From assembly GCF_012932145.1 (NCBI RefSeq), contig NZ_MWOK01000010.1, forward strand, positions 1-64,000: DNA of 64,000 bases, in the 5' to 3' direction. Shown piece by piece: positions 1 through 9,104 of the stretch. The position numbers were made by a program, and so were the translations under genes. Under the pieces are notes generated by a model, which saw only the letters and a program-made list of their open reading frames with translations, had not been told where the DNA came from and ran no database searches. Source of the stretch: Acidovorax sp. SRB_14 (GTDB lineage Bacteria > Pseudomonadota > Gammaproteobacteria > Burkholderiales > Burkholderiaceae_C). Numbering within the stretch: the first letter of the stretch is position 1; each line of letters opens with the position of its first letter.

Positions 1-100
1 GGCCGCGGGCGCGGCCGCCCTGCTGGAGCCGGGCACGGCCCTGGCCCAGGCGGCCGACGTGCGGCGGCTGCACCGCCAGGTGGTGGTGGAGGCGGTGTAA
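1..100 (+). CDS. C-terminal fragment of an unidentified protein
   Basis: An open frame enters from the window edge in frame 2 and ends at a TAA at 98-100, giving 32 visible residues rich in Ala, Val and Arg. The codons have GC-rich third positions like the neighbouring genes. It converges on the diguanylate cyclase gene that ends at 140. The fragment is too short to name, and it could be a chance open frame. Confidence 0.35.
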   Translation, partial: AAGAAALLEPGTALAQAADVRRLHRQVVVEAV

Positions 101-139
101 CAGCGCAGGCGCGGCGCCGGCAGGCTGCGCGCGCGGGGG

Positions 140-1300
140 TCAGTACGGCGGCGCCAGCAGCCAGCAGTTGCGGCCCGCGGCCTTGGCCTGGTAGAGGGCG
201 CTGTCGGCCTCGGCCACCAGCTGCGCGCCGGCATCCTGCAGGCGCGGCACACGGCCGACCGCGCCCACGCTCACGCTGACATGCGGCGCCACCGAGGCCG
301 GGTGCGGCAGGCGCAGCGCCGCCACGGCGGCCACCACGCGCGCGGCGACGGCGGCGGCGCCGGCTGCATCGGTGTCGGGCAGGAGGACGGCCAGCTCCTC
401 ACCGCCGTAGCGGGCCACCAGGTCGGTGCTGCGCTGCATCGCATGCTGCACCGCACGGGCCACGGCCTGCAGGCAGGCATCGCCCGCGGGGTGGCCGAAC
501 TGGTCGTTGTAGCGCTTGAAATCGTCGACGTCGATCATCAGCAGACCGAGCGGCACTTGGCGCCGGAACGCGCTGGCGCAGGCCTGCGCCAGGCGGTCGT
601 CGAAGCAGCTGCGGTTGGCCACCTGCAGCAGCCCGTCGGTGCGGGCATAGGCCTCGAGCCGTTCGTTGGCCTGCTGCAGCGCGACGTTGGCCTGCGCCAG
701 CTCGGCCGTGCGCTGCGCGACGCGGTCTTCGAGGCGCTGGTTGGCCTGCACCAGCTCGTCGTTCTGCGCCGACAGCACCTGGTAGAGCTTGCCGATCATC
801 TTCAGCAGCACCTGCGTGCTGTTGTCGTGCGCCGACATCTCGCGCTCATAGGCCTGGGCGGCCGGCAGGCCCTGCGCGATGGCCGCGATCTGGCGCGCCA
901 GCGACTGGTCGATGCCCAGGATGTGCAGGCCCAGCCATGCGGTCAAGAAGTGGACGATGGATTCGGCCGGCGCGGCCATGGTGGCGCGCGTGGCCCAAAA
1001 GGTGTGCACCTGCTGCACGAACTGCCGGTGCAGCGCCACGTGCGCCTCGGTGTGCCGCGCATCGACGCCGGCACTGTGCATCAGGGCCTCTTCCTCGCTG
1101 AAGTGGTATTCGGTGTAGGCCACCAGGCGCTCGAAGATGCCGCGCAGCAGCGCTTCGCGGCCGACGCCGGGATCGGTGTCGGCCTCCGAGACGAACAGCG
1201 AGCGGCTGAGCTCGTTGAACAGGTCCACCAGGCCCCGGTGCTGCTCGTCCACATCGGGCAGGCCGGTCACGAAATGCTGGTCCCAGACGAAAGTTTCCAC
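140..1300 (-). CDS. bacteriohemerythrin-GGDEF diguanylate cyclase
   Basis: A 386-residue, probably soluble protein that should make cyclic di-GMP under control of an O2- or NO-binding di-iron domain. Residues 1-140 are hemerythrin-like with the expected iron ligands: H21, HFSEE (H66, E70), H87/H91 and HxxxxD (H126, D131). A coiled coil at about 165-220 leads to the GGDEF domain (about 220-386), with the substrate-binding [10 protein letters not shown] at 261-270 and active-site GGEEL at 299-303. The inhibitory I-site RxxD (RSTD, 290-293) lies exactly five residues before GGEEL, so product feedback is likely intact. The start is GTG with AAGGG about 10 bases upstream. No EAL domain or membrane segment is visible. 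Confidence 0.93.
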   Translation of the reverse strand: METFVWDQHFVTGLPDVDEQHRGLVDLFNELSRSLFVSEADTDPGVGREALLRGIFERLVAYTEYHFSEEEALMHSAGVDARHTEAHVALHRQFVQQVHTFWATRATMAAPAESIVHFLTAWLGLHILGIDQSLARQIAAIAQGLPAAQAYEREMSAHDNSTQVLLKMIGKLYQVLSAQNDELVQANQRLEDRVAQRTAELAQANVALQQANERLEAYARTDGLLQVANRSCFDDRLAQACASAFRRQVPLGLLMIDVDDFKRYNDQFGHPAGDACLQAVARAVQHAMQRSTDLVARYGGEELAVLLPDTDAAGAAAVAARVVAAVAALRLPHPASVAPHVSVSVGAVGRVPRLQDAGAQLVAEADSALYQAKAAGRNCWLLAPPY

Positions 1301-1348
1301 GCGCTCAAGCCCTTCTTTGACAGTGTGAATTTCCCAGTATGGCGGCGG

Positions 1349-2113
1349 CTATGCGAGCACGCCGTGGATCGCCACCAGCGCCTGCGTGAGCTTGTGCCCG
1401 GGGTCGAGGTGGATCATGGGCCGCGCCAGCTGGTGCGATTCGCGCACCTTGACCGACTGCGGCAGGTAGGGCTGCAGCACCGGCAGGCCCTCGTCGAGCA
1501 GCTCCTGCACGAGCCGCTGGGGCAGCTTGGCGCGCGCCTGGAACTGGTTGACCACGATGCCCTTGATCGCCAGCTGGGGGTTGTGGTCGGCGCGGATCTC
1601 CTGCACGTTGGCCAGCAGCGTGTAGAGCGCCTGGCGCGAGAAGTCGTCGCAGTCGAACGGGATCAGGCAGCCGCGCGCGCCCATGAGCGCCGAGCGGGTG
1701 TAGAAATTGAGCGCCGGCGGGGTGTCGATGTAGATGCGGTCGTAGTCCTGGCCCAGCTGCGCCAGCGCCTCGCGCAGCTTGTAGATCTTGTGGCGCGATT
1801 CGAGCTTTCCCTGCAGCTCGTCGAGCCGCGCGCTCGACGCCATCAGGTCCAGGCCCTCGAACGGCGTGCGCACGGTGAACGCGGACGGCGGCGCCGGCGT
1901 GAAGCTGAAGCCCAGCGTCTGCTCGAAGAACCCGGCCACGCCGGGCAGGTCCGCGGGCGGCGCGGTGCCCAGCAGGTAGGCGCTCGAGTTGCCCTGCGGG
2001 TCCAGGTCGATCACCAGGGTGCGCAGGCCCTGGTGGGCGCTGATCGCGGCCAGGTTGCACGCGATGGTGGACTTGCCCACCCCACCCTTCTGGTTGAAAA
2101 CGACGAGCGGCAT
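1349..2113 (-). CDS. ParA family ATPase
   Basis: A 254-residue P-loop ATPase of the ParA/Soj/MinD class. The deviant Walker A box KGGVGKST is at residues 9-16, and a DLDPQGN Walker A' region follows. The open frame extends further upstream, but the ATG at 2113 puts the P-loop at the N-terminus as in family members and has AAGGA 7 bases upstream. No ParB partner or parS-like repeat is next to it, so this is an orphan ParA. It could position a protein complex or be a second chromosome-partitioning ATPase. It is divergent from queA and 48 bases upstream of the diguanylate cyclase gene. Confidence 0.9.
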   Translation of the reverse strand: MPLVVFNQKGGVGKSTIACNLAAISAHQGLRTLVIDLDPQGNSSAYLLGTAPPADLPGVAGFFEQTLGFSFTPAPPSAFTVRTPFEGLDLMASSARLDELQGKLESRHKIYKLREALAQLGQDYDRIYIDTPPALNFYTRSALMGARGCLIPFDCDDFSRQALYTLLANVQEIRADHNPQLAIKGIVVNQFQARAKLPQRLVQELLDEGLPVLQPYLPQSVKVRESHQLARPMIHLDPGHKLTQALVAIHGVLA

Positions 2114-2311
2114 GGAGGTTCCTTGTGGCGTGGCGTGTGCGGGCAGCCGAAAAGCGGGCCGTGCGGCGCGGCCCCAACGGCGCGCGGTCGCAGGCAATTA
2201 TGGAATACCGGCCATGGGACAATCGCCCTCCGCCCACAGCGGCAGCGCCCCGCGCCGCGCCGCTGCCACCGCTTTTCCCTTGGCACGGGCCTGTCCGGCC
2301 CTCAAGCACCC

Positions 2312-3412
2312 ATGACCGATACGGCACCGACCTACACGCTCAGCGATTTCGATTTCGCGCTCCCCCCCCACCTGATTGCCCAGCACCCCGCGCCCGAGCG
2401 CAGCGCCTCGCGCCTGCTCGACGGCCGCGCCACGCAGCCCGCGGACCGCATCTTCAAGGAACTGCCCGGCCTGCTGCGGGCGGGCGACCTGCTGGTGTTC
2501 AACGACACGCGCGTCGTCAAGGCGCGGCTCTTTGGCGAGAAGGCCAGCGGCGGCAAGCTCGAGCTGCTGATCGAGCGTGTGCTCGAGGGCGGCGAAGTGG
2601 TCGCCCACATGAAGGTCAGCAAGAAACCCCAGCCCGGCACCGTCGTGCACATGGCAGGCGGGCTGCACGGCGGCGGCTTCGACGCGCTGCTGCTGGGCCG
2701 CTGGCCCGACGGCGACGGCCCGCTGTTCCGCTTCGCGCTGCGCGGCCCGGCCGGCGAGACGCCCTGGGAGCTGATGGAGCGCCACGGCCACCTGCCGCTG
2801 CCGCCCTACATCGAGCGCCAGCAGCAAGGCGGCAACGACCCCGACGCCGCCGCAGACAGCGAGCGCTACCAGACCGTGTTCGCCCGCGCCCCCGGCGCCG
2901 TGGCCGCACCGACGGCGGCACTGCACTTCGACGCGGCCGTGCTGGCCGATCTGGCCGCGCGCGGCATCGACACTGCCTGCGTCACGCTGCACGTGGGCGC
3001 CGGCACCTTCCAGCCCGTCAAGACCGAGAACCTGGCCGAGCACCAGATGCACAGTGAGTGGTACGAGGTGCCGCTGGCCACGCTCGCCGCGCTCGAGCGC
3101 TGCCGCCAGCGCGGCGGCCGCGTCGTGGCCGTGGGCACGACGACGGTGCGCACGCTCGAATCGTGGGCGCGCAGCGGCCAGGCCTCGGGCGACACCGCCA
3201 TCTTCATCACGCCGGGTTTCAGGTTCCAGGTGGTGGACCTGCTGCTGACCAACTTCCACCTGCCCAAGAGCACGCTGATGATGCTGGTCTCGGCCTTCGC
3301 GGGCTACGCGCATGTCATGCAGCTGTACCGCCACGCCATCGCCCAGCATTACCGCTTCTTCAGCTATGGCGATGCCATGCTACTGGAGCGCCTCCCGGCC
3401 GACCGCTCCTGA
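2312..3412 (+). CDS. queA: S-adenosylmethionine:tRNA ribosyltransferase-isomerase
   Basis: A 366-residue QueA that transfers and isomerises the ribosyl part of AdoMet onto 7-aminomethyl-7-deazaguanine in tRNA, the penultimate epoxyqueuosine step of queuosine synthesis. The family start ([18 protein letters not shown]), the [11 protein letters not shown] segment, [16 protein letters not shown] and the C-terminal [17 protein letters not shown] are all present. The frame is open far upstream, but the ATG at 2312 starts at the family N-terminus. tgt is not adjacent here. Length is close to the usual ~350 residues. Confidence 0.97.
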   Translation: MTDTAPTYTLSDFDFALPPHLIAQHPAPERSASRLLDGRATQPADRIFKELPGLLRAGDLLVFNDTRVVKARLFGEKASGGKLELLIERVLEGGEVVAHMKVSKKPQPGTVVHMAGGLHGGGFDALLLGRWPDGDGPLFRFALRGPAGETPWELMERHGHLPLPPYIERQQQGGNDPDAAADSERYQTVFARAPGAVAAPTAALHFDAAVLADLAARGIDTACVTLHVGAGTFQPVKTENLAEHQMHSEWYEVPLATLAALERCRQRGGRVVAVGTTTVRTLESWARSGQASGDTAIFITPGFRFQVVDLLLTNFHLPKSTLMMLVSAFAGYAHVMQLYRHAIAQHYRFFSYGDAMLLERLPADRS

Positions 3413-3422
3413 AGGAGGAGCA

Positions 3423-3446
3423 GCAGGCGCCCACCCTGCCTGCCTT
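3423..3446 (+). terminator. possible queA terminator hairpin
   Basis: GCAGGC (3423-3428) and GCCTGC (3438-3443) can pair around a 9-base loop, followed by CTTT. It begins 11 bases after the queA stop. The stem is short and the T-tract weak. Confidence 0.3.
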
Positions 3447-3518
3447 TGAAAGCCGTATGGCGTTGAAATGCAGGCACCACCAGCGCCATGCGCTCCTGAT
3501 CCATGAGCAGGCGCGCCC

Positions 3519-3524
3519 TACAAT
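3519..3524 (+). promoter_or_regulatory. possible -10 element for the EamA gene
   Basis: TACAAT closely matches the sigma-70 -10 consensus, with a weak CTGATC at about -35 spacing upstream. If used, transcription would start near 3531, downstream of the ATG at 3503, favouring the GTG start at 3593 for the transporter. Confidence 0.3.
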
Positions 3525-3592
3525 GCCCTGCGCCGCGCTCCCCGCGCCGGTCCCCGCCGGGGGCCTCGGGCCGCCGGCTGTCTGCCTGCCCC

Positions 3593-4498
3593 GTGACCTC
3601 CGACCGCACTTTCAGGCCCGCCGCTGCGGCCCACCGCTCCGCCCTGGGGGGCATCGCCCTGGCCACCGCGGCCTGCGCCCTGTTCGCGCTGCTGGACAGC
3701 GCCACCAAGTTCAGCGGCCAGGTGCTGCCCATGCTGATGGTGCTGTGGCTGCGCTTTGCGGCCCAGGCCCTGGTGACCACGGCCATGGTGCTGCCGCGCC
3801 ACGGCTGGGCCGCCTGGCGCACGGCCCACCCGCGCTTCCAGATCGGCCGTGCGGCCAGCGGCTTTCTGACCTCGGTCTTCGCCTTCTTCTGCATCCAGAG
3901 CATGCCGCTGGCCAACTTCACCGCCACCTGGTCGGCCGTTCCCCTGCTCATCGTCGTGGCCTCGGCCTGGCTGTTCGGCGAACGCGTGAGCCCCGCGCGC
4001 TGGGGGCTGCTGCTGGTGGGGCTGGCCAGCGTGATCGCCATCGTGCGGCCCGAGGGCGCCGGCCAGGCCCTGGGCTGGCGCGCCCTGCTGCCCCTGGGCC
4101 TGCTGCTGTGCGGCACCACCTACCAGCTGCTGGGCAGCCGCATGGCGCGGCTCGATCCGCCCACCACCACCCAGCTCTACACGACCTGGCTGCCGCTGCT
4201 GGCGACCACGCCGCTGCTGCCGCTGTTCTGGCAGAGCGTGCCCGACGGGCCGGTCTGGGCCGCCGTGGCGGTGATGGGGGTGTGCAGCGGCGTGGGCCAT
4301 TTGCTGCTGCTGCAGGCCTATGCGCACACCACGCCGGGCGCCATCGCGCCGTTTCTCTACAGCCAGATCGGCTTTGCCATGGCCATGGGCTGGCTGTTCT
4401 TCGGCCAGAGGCCCGACGCCCAGTCCCTGGCCGGCATGGCCGCGATCACGCTGTGCGGCCTGGCCAGCGTGTGGCTCAGCGTGCGCGGGCGCAGCTAG
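3593..4498 (+). CDS. EamA/DMT family transporter
   Basis: A polytopic inner-membrane protein of about 301 residues with the two repeated five-helix EamA halves of the drug/metabolite transporter superfamily. About ten hydrophobic segments run from LGGIALATAACALFAL to the C-terminal CGLASVWLSV. The substrate cannot be told from sequence. The frame is open to an ATG at 3503, but those 30 extra residues are Arg/Pro-rich and unlike a membrane protein N-terminus, so the GTG at 3593 was chosen; neither start has a clear ribosome site. It converges on the gamma-glutamyltransferase gene. Confidence 0.88.
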   Translation: MTSDRTFRPAAAAHRSALGGIALATAACALFALLDSATKFSGQVLPMLMVLWLRFAAQALVTTAMVLPRHGWAAWRTAHPRFQIGRAASGFLTSVFAFFCIQSMPLANFTATWSAVPLLIVVASAWLFGERVSPARWGLLLVGLASVIAIVRPEGAGQALGWRALLPLGLLLCGTTYQLLGSRMARLDPPTTTQLYTTWLPLLATTPLLPLFWQSVPDGPVWAAVAVMGVCSGVGHLLLLQAYAHTTPGAIAPFLYSQIGFAMAMGWLFFGQRPDAQSLAGMAAITLCGLASVWLSVRGRS

Positions 4499-4525
4499 GT
4501 GCCGGACGCCGGTCTTCTGACGCTA

Positions 4526-4573
4526 TCCGGCGCTGGCGCTTGCCGCATCAGCGCCGGACGCTCTGTTTTTGAG
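4526..4573. terminator. hairpin terminator between convergent genes
   Basis: TCCGGCGCTG (4526-4535) pairs perfectly with CAGCGCCGGA (4549-4558) around a 13-base loop. On the plus strand it is followed after a few bases by TGTTTTTG, a plausible U-tract for the EamA transcript. The element belongs to the dispersed AGCGCT repeat family described under findings. Confidence 0.5.
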
Positions 4574-4577
4574 AGCA

Positions 4578-6206
4578 TCAGAACGCCACGGCGCACCCGT
4601 CCTTGCGCGGGTCCGATCCGCCCACATAGTGCCCGCCCTCGCGCAGCACCAGCTGGGCCCCGCCGAAGGCGAAGACGCCGTTGCCCTCTTCCACCGTGAC
4701 CTCGTGGCCGCGCGCGCGCAGCCCGGCCACCACGGCCGGATCGAAGCGGGGCTCCACGGCCACGCCCTTGCCGCCCGTGACACGCCAGCGTGGCGCATCG
4801 GCCGCGGCCTGCGGGTTCTGGCCATAGCGCAGCACGCGCAGCGCCATCTGCAGGTGGCCCTGCGACTGCATGGGTCCGCCCATGACGCCAAACGCCATTT
4901 GCGGCGTGCCATCGGCGTGCATGGCGAAGGCCGGAATGATGGTGTGGGACGGCCGCTTGCGCGGGCCGACTTCGTTGGCATGGCCGGGAACCAGATTGAA
5001 GCCATGGCCCCGGTTCTGCAGGCTGATGCCCGTGCCCGGCACGACCACGCCCGAGCCAAAGCCCATGTAGTTGGACTGGATGAACGACACCATCATCCCG
5101 GACGCGTCCGCCGCCGCCAGGTACACCGTGCCGCCGGGGCGCGGCGCGCCGCAGGACGGATCGCCCGCGCACGCGGGATCGATGAGGGCCGCACGGCCGC
5201 GCAGGTAGTCGGCATGGAGCAGATCGGCCGGCGCCACCTGCATGGCATCGATGTCGGCGTTGTACTGCTGCAGGTCGGCCAGCGCGAGCTTCATGGCCTC
5301 GATCTGCAGGTGCACGCTGTCCACACCATCGAGCGGCTGCTGGCCGACGCCCACGGCATCGAGCATGCCCAGCGCCATCAGCGTAGCGATGCCCTGGCCG
5401 TTGGGCGGGATCTCGTGGATGACCGAATCGCCGAAGCGCTGGCTCACCGTGCCGACCCAGTCGGCCCGGTGTGCAGCGAGGTCGTCCAGGGCCATGGCGC
5501 CGCCGTGCGCCTGCGCGTGGGCCACCATCTGCCGGGCCAGATCGCCGCGGTAGAACGCCTCGCCCTCGGTGGCGGCGATCAGCTCCAGTGTGCGCGCATG
5601 GGCTTCGCTGCGAAACATCTCGCCCGCGCGCGGGGCGAGGCCGCCGGGCAGGAAGCACTCGGCAAAGCCCGGCTGGGCGCCGAGCTTGGCAGCGCCCAGC
5701 GCCCACAGCCGCGCGATAGTCGGCGAGACCGGAAAGCCGCGGCGCGCGTAATCGATGGCGGGCTGCGCCAGCTGCGCGAACGGCAGCTTGCCCAGGCGCT
5801 TGGACAGCGCCACCCAGGCCGACACGGCGCCGGGCACGGTGACGGCATTCCAGCCCTTTTCGGGCATGCCACCGCGCTCGGCGAAATACTGCGGCGTCCA
5901 CGCGGCAGGTGAGCGGCCCGAGGCGTTGAGGCCGTGCAGTTCCTGGCCGTCCCAGACGATGGCGAAGGCGTCGCTGCCCAGGCCGCAGCCCGTGGGCTCG
6001 ACCACGGTGAGCGCCATGGCGGCGGCGAGCGCGGCGTCCACCGCATTGCCGCCCGCCAGCAGCATGCGCAGGCCGGCCTGGGCCGCCAGCGGCTGCGAGG
6101 TGCTGACGATGTTGCGCCCCATCACCGCGCTGCGCTGGGAGGCATAGGGCAGCGCCCAGTCCATGGCGGAGGGACTGGCGTGGAGCGCAGAGGCGCGGTC
6201 GTTCAT
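4578..6206 (-). CDS. ggt: gamma-glutamyltransferase family protein
   Basis: A 542-residue N-terminal nucleophile hydrolase of the gamma-glutamyltranspeptidase family, which hydrolyses or transfers the gamma-glutamyl group of glutathione and similar amides after self-cleavage. The family GGNAVDAALAAAMAL motif is near residue 52, PGAVSAW near 125, and the predicted autocleavage nucleophile is Thr360 in PGGTVYLAAADA. PNGQGIATL and SNYMGFGSG are also typical. No signal peptide is visible, so this member may be cytoplasmic. The start at 6206 has GAAAGG upstream; the frame is open further but without family similarity. It lies 10 bases after the Bug protein gene, in one probable operon. Confidence 0.92.
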   Translation of the reverse strand: MNDRASALHASPSAMDWALPYASQRSAVMGRNIVSTSQPLAAQAGLRMLLAGGNAVDAALAAAMALTVVEPTGCGLGSDAFAIVWDGQELHGLNASGRSPAAWTPQYFAERGGMPEKGWNAVTVPGAVSAWVALSKRLGKLPFAQLAQPAIDYARRGFPVSPTIARLWALGAAKLGAQPGFAECFLPGGLAPRAGEMFRSEAHARTLELIAATEGEAFYRGDLARQMVAHAQAHGGAMALDDLAAHRADWVGTVSQRFGDSVIHEIPPNGQGIATLMALGMLDAVGVGQQPLDGVDSVHLQIEAMKLALADLQQYNADIDAMQVAPADLLHADYLRGRAALIDPACAGDPSCGAPRPGGTVYLAAADASGMMVSFIQSNYMGFGSGVVVPGTGISLQNRGHGFNLVPGHANEVGPRKRPSHTIIPAFAMHADGTPQMAFGVMGGPMQSQGHLQMALRVLRYGQNPQAAADAPRWRVTGGKGVAVEPRFDPAVVAGLRARGHEVTVEEGNGVFAFGGAQLVLREGGHYVGGSDPRKDGCAVAF

Positions 6207-6216
6207 GGCATGCCTT

Positions 6217-7200
6217 TCATTCGAGTGTGATCTTGTGCTGGCGGATGACGCTGGCCCAGCGCGCGCTGTCGGTCTGCACCATGGCGCCGAACTGGGCCGG
6301 GCTGCTGGGCGCTGCAGGCTCGACCCCCAGCTTGGCCAGGCTGGCAGCCACCTCGGGCGCCAGCATGGCCTTGGCAAAAGCCTGGTGCACACGGCTGACC
6401 AGAGCTGGCGACGCACCGGCCGGCAGGTACACGCCAAACCAGGTCACCGAAGAATAGCCAGGCAGGCCCGATTCGGCCAGGGTGGGCAGCTCGGGCGCCA
6501 GCGCCGTGCGCTTTTCACTGGTCACGGCCAGGGCGCGCAAGCGGCCGCTGCGCGCATGCGGCATGCCGGTGGGCAGGGAGTCGAACAGCACATGCACCTG
6601 GCCGGCCACCAGATCGGGGATGGCCAGCGCCGTGCCCTTGTAGGGCACGTGCGTCATCTCGATGCCCGCCTGCGCGCTGAAGGCGGCGGAATTGAGGTGC
6701 ACGATGGTGCCGTTGCCGCTGGTGGCGTAGTTGAGCTTGCCGGGATGGGCTTTGCCGTACGCCACCAGCTCCGCCACGGTCTTGACCGGCAGCGACGGGT
6801 TGACCAGCACCACGCTGGGCGCGTCGGCCAGGTGCACGACCGGGGTGAAATCCTTGCGCGCGTCGTAGGCCAGGCGCGGCAGAAGGTGCGGCGATATCGC
6901 ATGCGTGCTGCTCGTGGTCAGCAGCAGCGTGTAGCCGTCGGCCGGCGCCTTGGCGGCCTCGGCCGTGCCGATGGTGCCGCCGGCCCCCGGGCGGTTGTCC
7001 ACCACCATCTGCTGGCCCAGGTCGGCCGCCACGCGCTGCGTGACCACACGCGCCACCAGGTCCGTGGCGCCACTGGCCGGAAACGGCACGATCACCCGTA
7101 CCAGCTTGTCCGGCCACGCGGACTGCGCATGGGCCCCTGCCGCCAGCGCCACGCACAAGGACACCGCCAGCGCACCGTGGCGCGAGGAAAACAAACGCAT
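6217..7200 (-). CDS. Bug family tripartite tricarboxylate transporter receptor
   Basis: A 327-residue periplasmic solute-binding protein of the Bug/TctC family, which is heavily expanded in Burkholderiales. Residues 1-25 form a signal peptide ending in AHA before the mature start. The mature protein begins with the family WPDKLVRVIVPFPASGATD and contains GGTIGTAEAAKAPADGYT and a VPYKG segment. The ATG at 7200 has GGAG 8 bases upstream. The ligand is unknown; co-transcription with ggt suggests a gamma-glutamyl compound or carboxylate (inference). No membrane subunits lie nearby, as is common for Bug genes. Confidence 0.93.
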   Translation of the reverse strand: MRLFSSRHGALAVSLCVALAAGAHAQSAWPDKLVRVIVPFPASGATDLVARVVTQRVAADLGQQMVVDNRPGAGGTIGTAEAAKAPADGYTLLLTTSSTHAISPHLLPRLAYDARKDFTPVVHLADAPSVVLVNPSLPVKTVAELVAYGKAHPGKLNYATSGNGTIVHLNSAAFSAQAGIEMTHVPYKGTALAIPDLVAGQVHVLFDSLPTGMPHARSGRLRALAVTSEKRTALAPELPTLAESGLPGYSSVTWFGVYLPAGASPALVSRVHQAFAKAMLAPEVAASLAKLGVEPAAPSSPAQFGAMVQTDSARWASVIRQHKITLE

Positions 7201-7313
7201 GGAAACACTCCAGAAAGGATGGATCGGGGCACGCAGCCGGCCGCCAGGCCGAGCCAAGGTAGTTATCACGGCCTATCTTAGAAATGCGCCATGCCGATGA
7301 CCACCAGCAAATA

Positions 7314-7329
7314 GGCAAACAGGTTTGCC
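7314..7329. promoter_or_regulatory. candidate LysR operator (perfect inverted repeat)
   Basis: GGCAAAC-AG-GTTTGCC is a perfect 7-base inverted repeat in the divergent region between the Bug and LysR genes. A further half-site-like GCAAACC follows at about 7336. Position and symmetry fit an autoregulatory LysR-type site; this has not been tested. Confidence 0.45.
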
Positions 7330-7387
7330 GAAACAGCAAACCGATCGATACTTTCCATCTCCGATCAGCAACACACTGCGACCCGCC

Positions 7388-8374
7388 ATGCGACCCCACC
7401 TCCTGCTCGACACGGCGCTGCGCTACTTTCTCGAAGTGGCGCAGAGCGGCTCCCTGACGCTCGCGTCCGAGCGGCTGCATGTGGCGGCCTCGGCGCTGAG
7501 CCGCCAGATCGCCGGCCTCGAGGGCCAGCTGGGCACGCCCCTGTTCGAGCGCCATCCGCGCGGCATGGTGCTGACGGCGGCCGGCGAAATCCTGGCGCGC
7601 CATGCGCGCCGCACCGGGCTCGATGCCGAACGCGCGCTGGGAGAGATCGGCGCCCTGCAGGGCCTGCACGCCGGGCAGGTGCGCCTGGCCACGTCGGACG
7701 CGTTTGCGAACGATCTGGTGCCGCGCCTGTGCGTGGACTTCAAGCGCCTGCACCAGGGCATTCAGTTCAGCGTGCAGACGCTGCCCACGGCCATGGTTCC
7801 GACGGCGGTGCGCAGCGGCGCGGTCGATATCGGCCTGTGCTTCAGCAGCGCGCCGCACAAGGACGTCGTGGTGGTCTACCGCCAGAGCGCGCCGGTGCTG
7901 GCGCTGCTGCCGCCGCAGCACCCGCTGGCCGGCCAGCCGCGGCTCACCCTGGCGCACCTGGTCCCGCACGCGCTGGGGCTGCCGCCGCCCGAGACCACGG
8001 TGCGGCAAATGATCGACATGGCCTGCAGCCGCCAGGGCCTGCGGCTGCAGCCGGTGCTCGTGAGCAACCATGTGCAGACCCTGATGAACTTCGTGGTGCA
8101 GGGCGGCGGCGTGGCCTTGTCGAGCGAAATCGCGGCACGCCACCTGATGGCCTCGGGCGCCCTCGTGGCCCGGCCCGTGAGCGACGAGGGCATGGACCTG
8201 CGCGACGTCGAGGTGCAGACCCTGGCTGGGCGCAGCCTGCCGGTGGCGGCGCAGGCTTTCCTGGCGCTGCTGTCCGAACGGCTGCCGGGGCCGCAGGACG
8301 TCAGTGCGGCGGCGGCGTGTGCGCCTGCGCCTGGCGAAACGCCCGCGCCCGGCCGAAGTGCGCGCAGCCGATGA
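7388..8374 (+). CDS. LysR family transcriptional regulator
   Basis: A 328-residue LysR regulator. The N-terminal winged helix-turn-helix covers about residues 8-65 (LTLASERLHVAASALSRQIAGLE), followed by a substrate-binding domain. It is divergent from the Bug-ggt pair and probably controls it. The frame has an upstream TTG at 7325, but the ATG at 7388 starts at the family N-terminus. The C-terminal ~24 codons, rich in Ala/Pro/Arg, overlap the end of ung on the other strand by 74 bases, suggesting the ancestral stop was lost and the tail extended. Confidence 0.92.
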   Translation: MRPHLLLDTALRYFLEVAQSGSLTLASERLHVAASALSRQIAGLEGQLGTPLFERHPRGMVLTAAGEILARHARRTGLDAERALGEIGALQGLHAGQVRLATSDAFANDLVPRLCVDFKRLHQGIQFSVQTLPTAMVPTAVRSGAVDIGLCFSSAPHKDVVVVYRQSAPVLALLPPQHPLAGQPRLTLAHLVPHALGLPPPETTVRQMIDMACSRQGLRLQPVLVSNHVQTLMNFVVQGGGVALSSEIAARHLMASGALVARPVSDEGMDLRDVEVQTLAGRSLPVAAQAFLALLSERLPGPQDVSAAAACAPAPGETPAPGRSARSR

Positions 8375-9044
8375 ACGGCACCGGCGGGCGCAGCGCCGAC
8401 AGTGGCGAGGGGTGGTTGGCGCACAGCACCAGGTGGCCGCGGTCTGCGGGGATCAGGGCGCGCTTGCTTTGCGCGTGCGCGCCCCAGAGCATGAACACCA
8501 CCGGGCGCGGGCCCTCGGCGACCTGCGCGATCACGGCGTCGGTCAGCACCTCCCAGCCCTTGCCGGCGTGGCTCGCGGGCCGGCCCTCTTCCACCGTCAG
8601 CGTGGTGTTGAGCAGCAGCACGCCGTTCTGCGCCCACTTGACCAGACTGCCGCCGGGGTTCGGAAAGGCCGGCGGCGGCGTGCCCAGGTCGCGCTCGATT
8701 TCCTTGAAGATGTTGCGCAGCGAGGGCGGCAGGCGCACGCCGGGTGCGACCGAAAATGCCAGCCCCTCGGCCTGGCCACGGCCGTGGTACGGGTCCTGGC
8801 CGAGGATCACGACGCGCACCTGATCGGGCGGCGTGAGTTCGAGCGCGCGCAGCGGCCGCGGCGGAAACACCACCGCGCCCGCACCGAGCCGCGCCTGCAG
8901 GAACGCGCACAGGCGCTGGCCGGTGGCGCTGGCAAAAAAATCACCGACCAGCGGCTGCCAGCCGGGCGCCACCGGCCAGTCGGCCGGGTTCGCGGTTTGC
9001 AGCTGCGTGGCGCCACCGGCGCCGGGGTGGGGCAGATCGTTCAT
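8301..9044 (-). CDS. ung: uracil-DNA glycosylase
   Basis: A family 1 uracil-DNA glycosylase of 247 residues that removes uracil from DNA at the start of base excision repair. The catalytic water-activating loop GQDPYH is at 82-87 (D84), the uracil pocket LLLNTTLTV near 143-151, and the Leu-intercalation/His loop HPSPLSA at 211-217 (H211). The ATG at 9044 is 11 bases after a GGAGG; a TTG at 9050 would be spaced 5 bases from it and adds two residues. That GGAGG lies inside a dispersed repeat copy (9049-9095). The 3' end overlaps the LysR gene antiparallel. Confidence 0.96.
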   Translation of the reverse strand: MNDLPHPGAGGATQLQTANPADWPVAPGWQPLVGDFFASATGQRLCAFLQARLGAGAVVFPPRPLRALELTPPDQVRVVILGQDPYHGRGQAEGLAFSVAPGVRLPPSLRNIFKEIERDLGTPPPAFPNPGGSLVKWAQNGVLLLNTTLTVEEGRPASHAGKGWEVLTDAVIAQVAEGPRPVVFMLWGAHAQSKRALIPADRGHLVLCANHPSPLSALRPPVPFIGCAHFGRARAFRQAQAHTPPPH

Positions 9045-9048
9045 GGTC

Positions 9049-9095
9049 AAAATGGCCTCCAGCGCTTGTGTGGCTTGCGCTTACAGCTATGAATT
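9049..9095. repeat. dispersed AGCGCT/AGCTAT repeat, copy between ung and trpC
   Basis: This copy reads AAAATGGCCTCCAGCGC at one end and GCGCTTACAGCTATGAAT at the other. It aligns without gaps over most of its length with copies at 11,849-11,896 and, reversed, 15,314-15,359. It carries the Shine-Dalgarno-like GGAGG (minus strand) of ung. Confidence 0.55.
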
Positions 9096-9104
9096 CAGGT
9101 GCAT

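Noticed and set aside
281-2311. The 5' two-thirds of a very long plus-strand open frame ending in queA
   Set aside because: The part before 2312 is low-complexity and lies opposite the diguanylate cyclase and ParA genes; QueA similarity begins exactly at the ATG at 2312.
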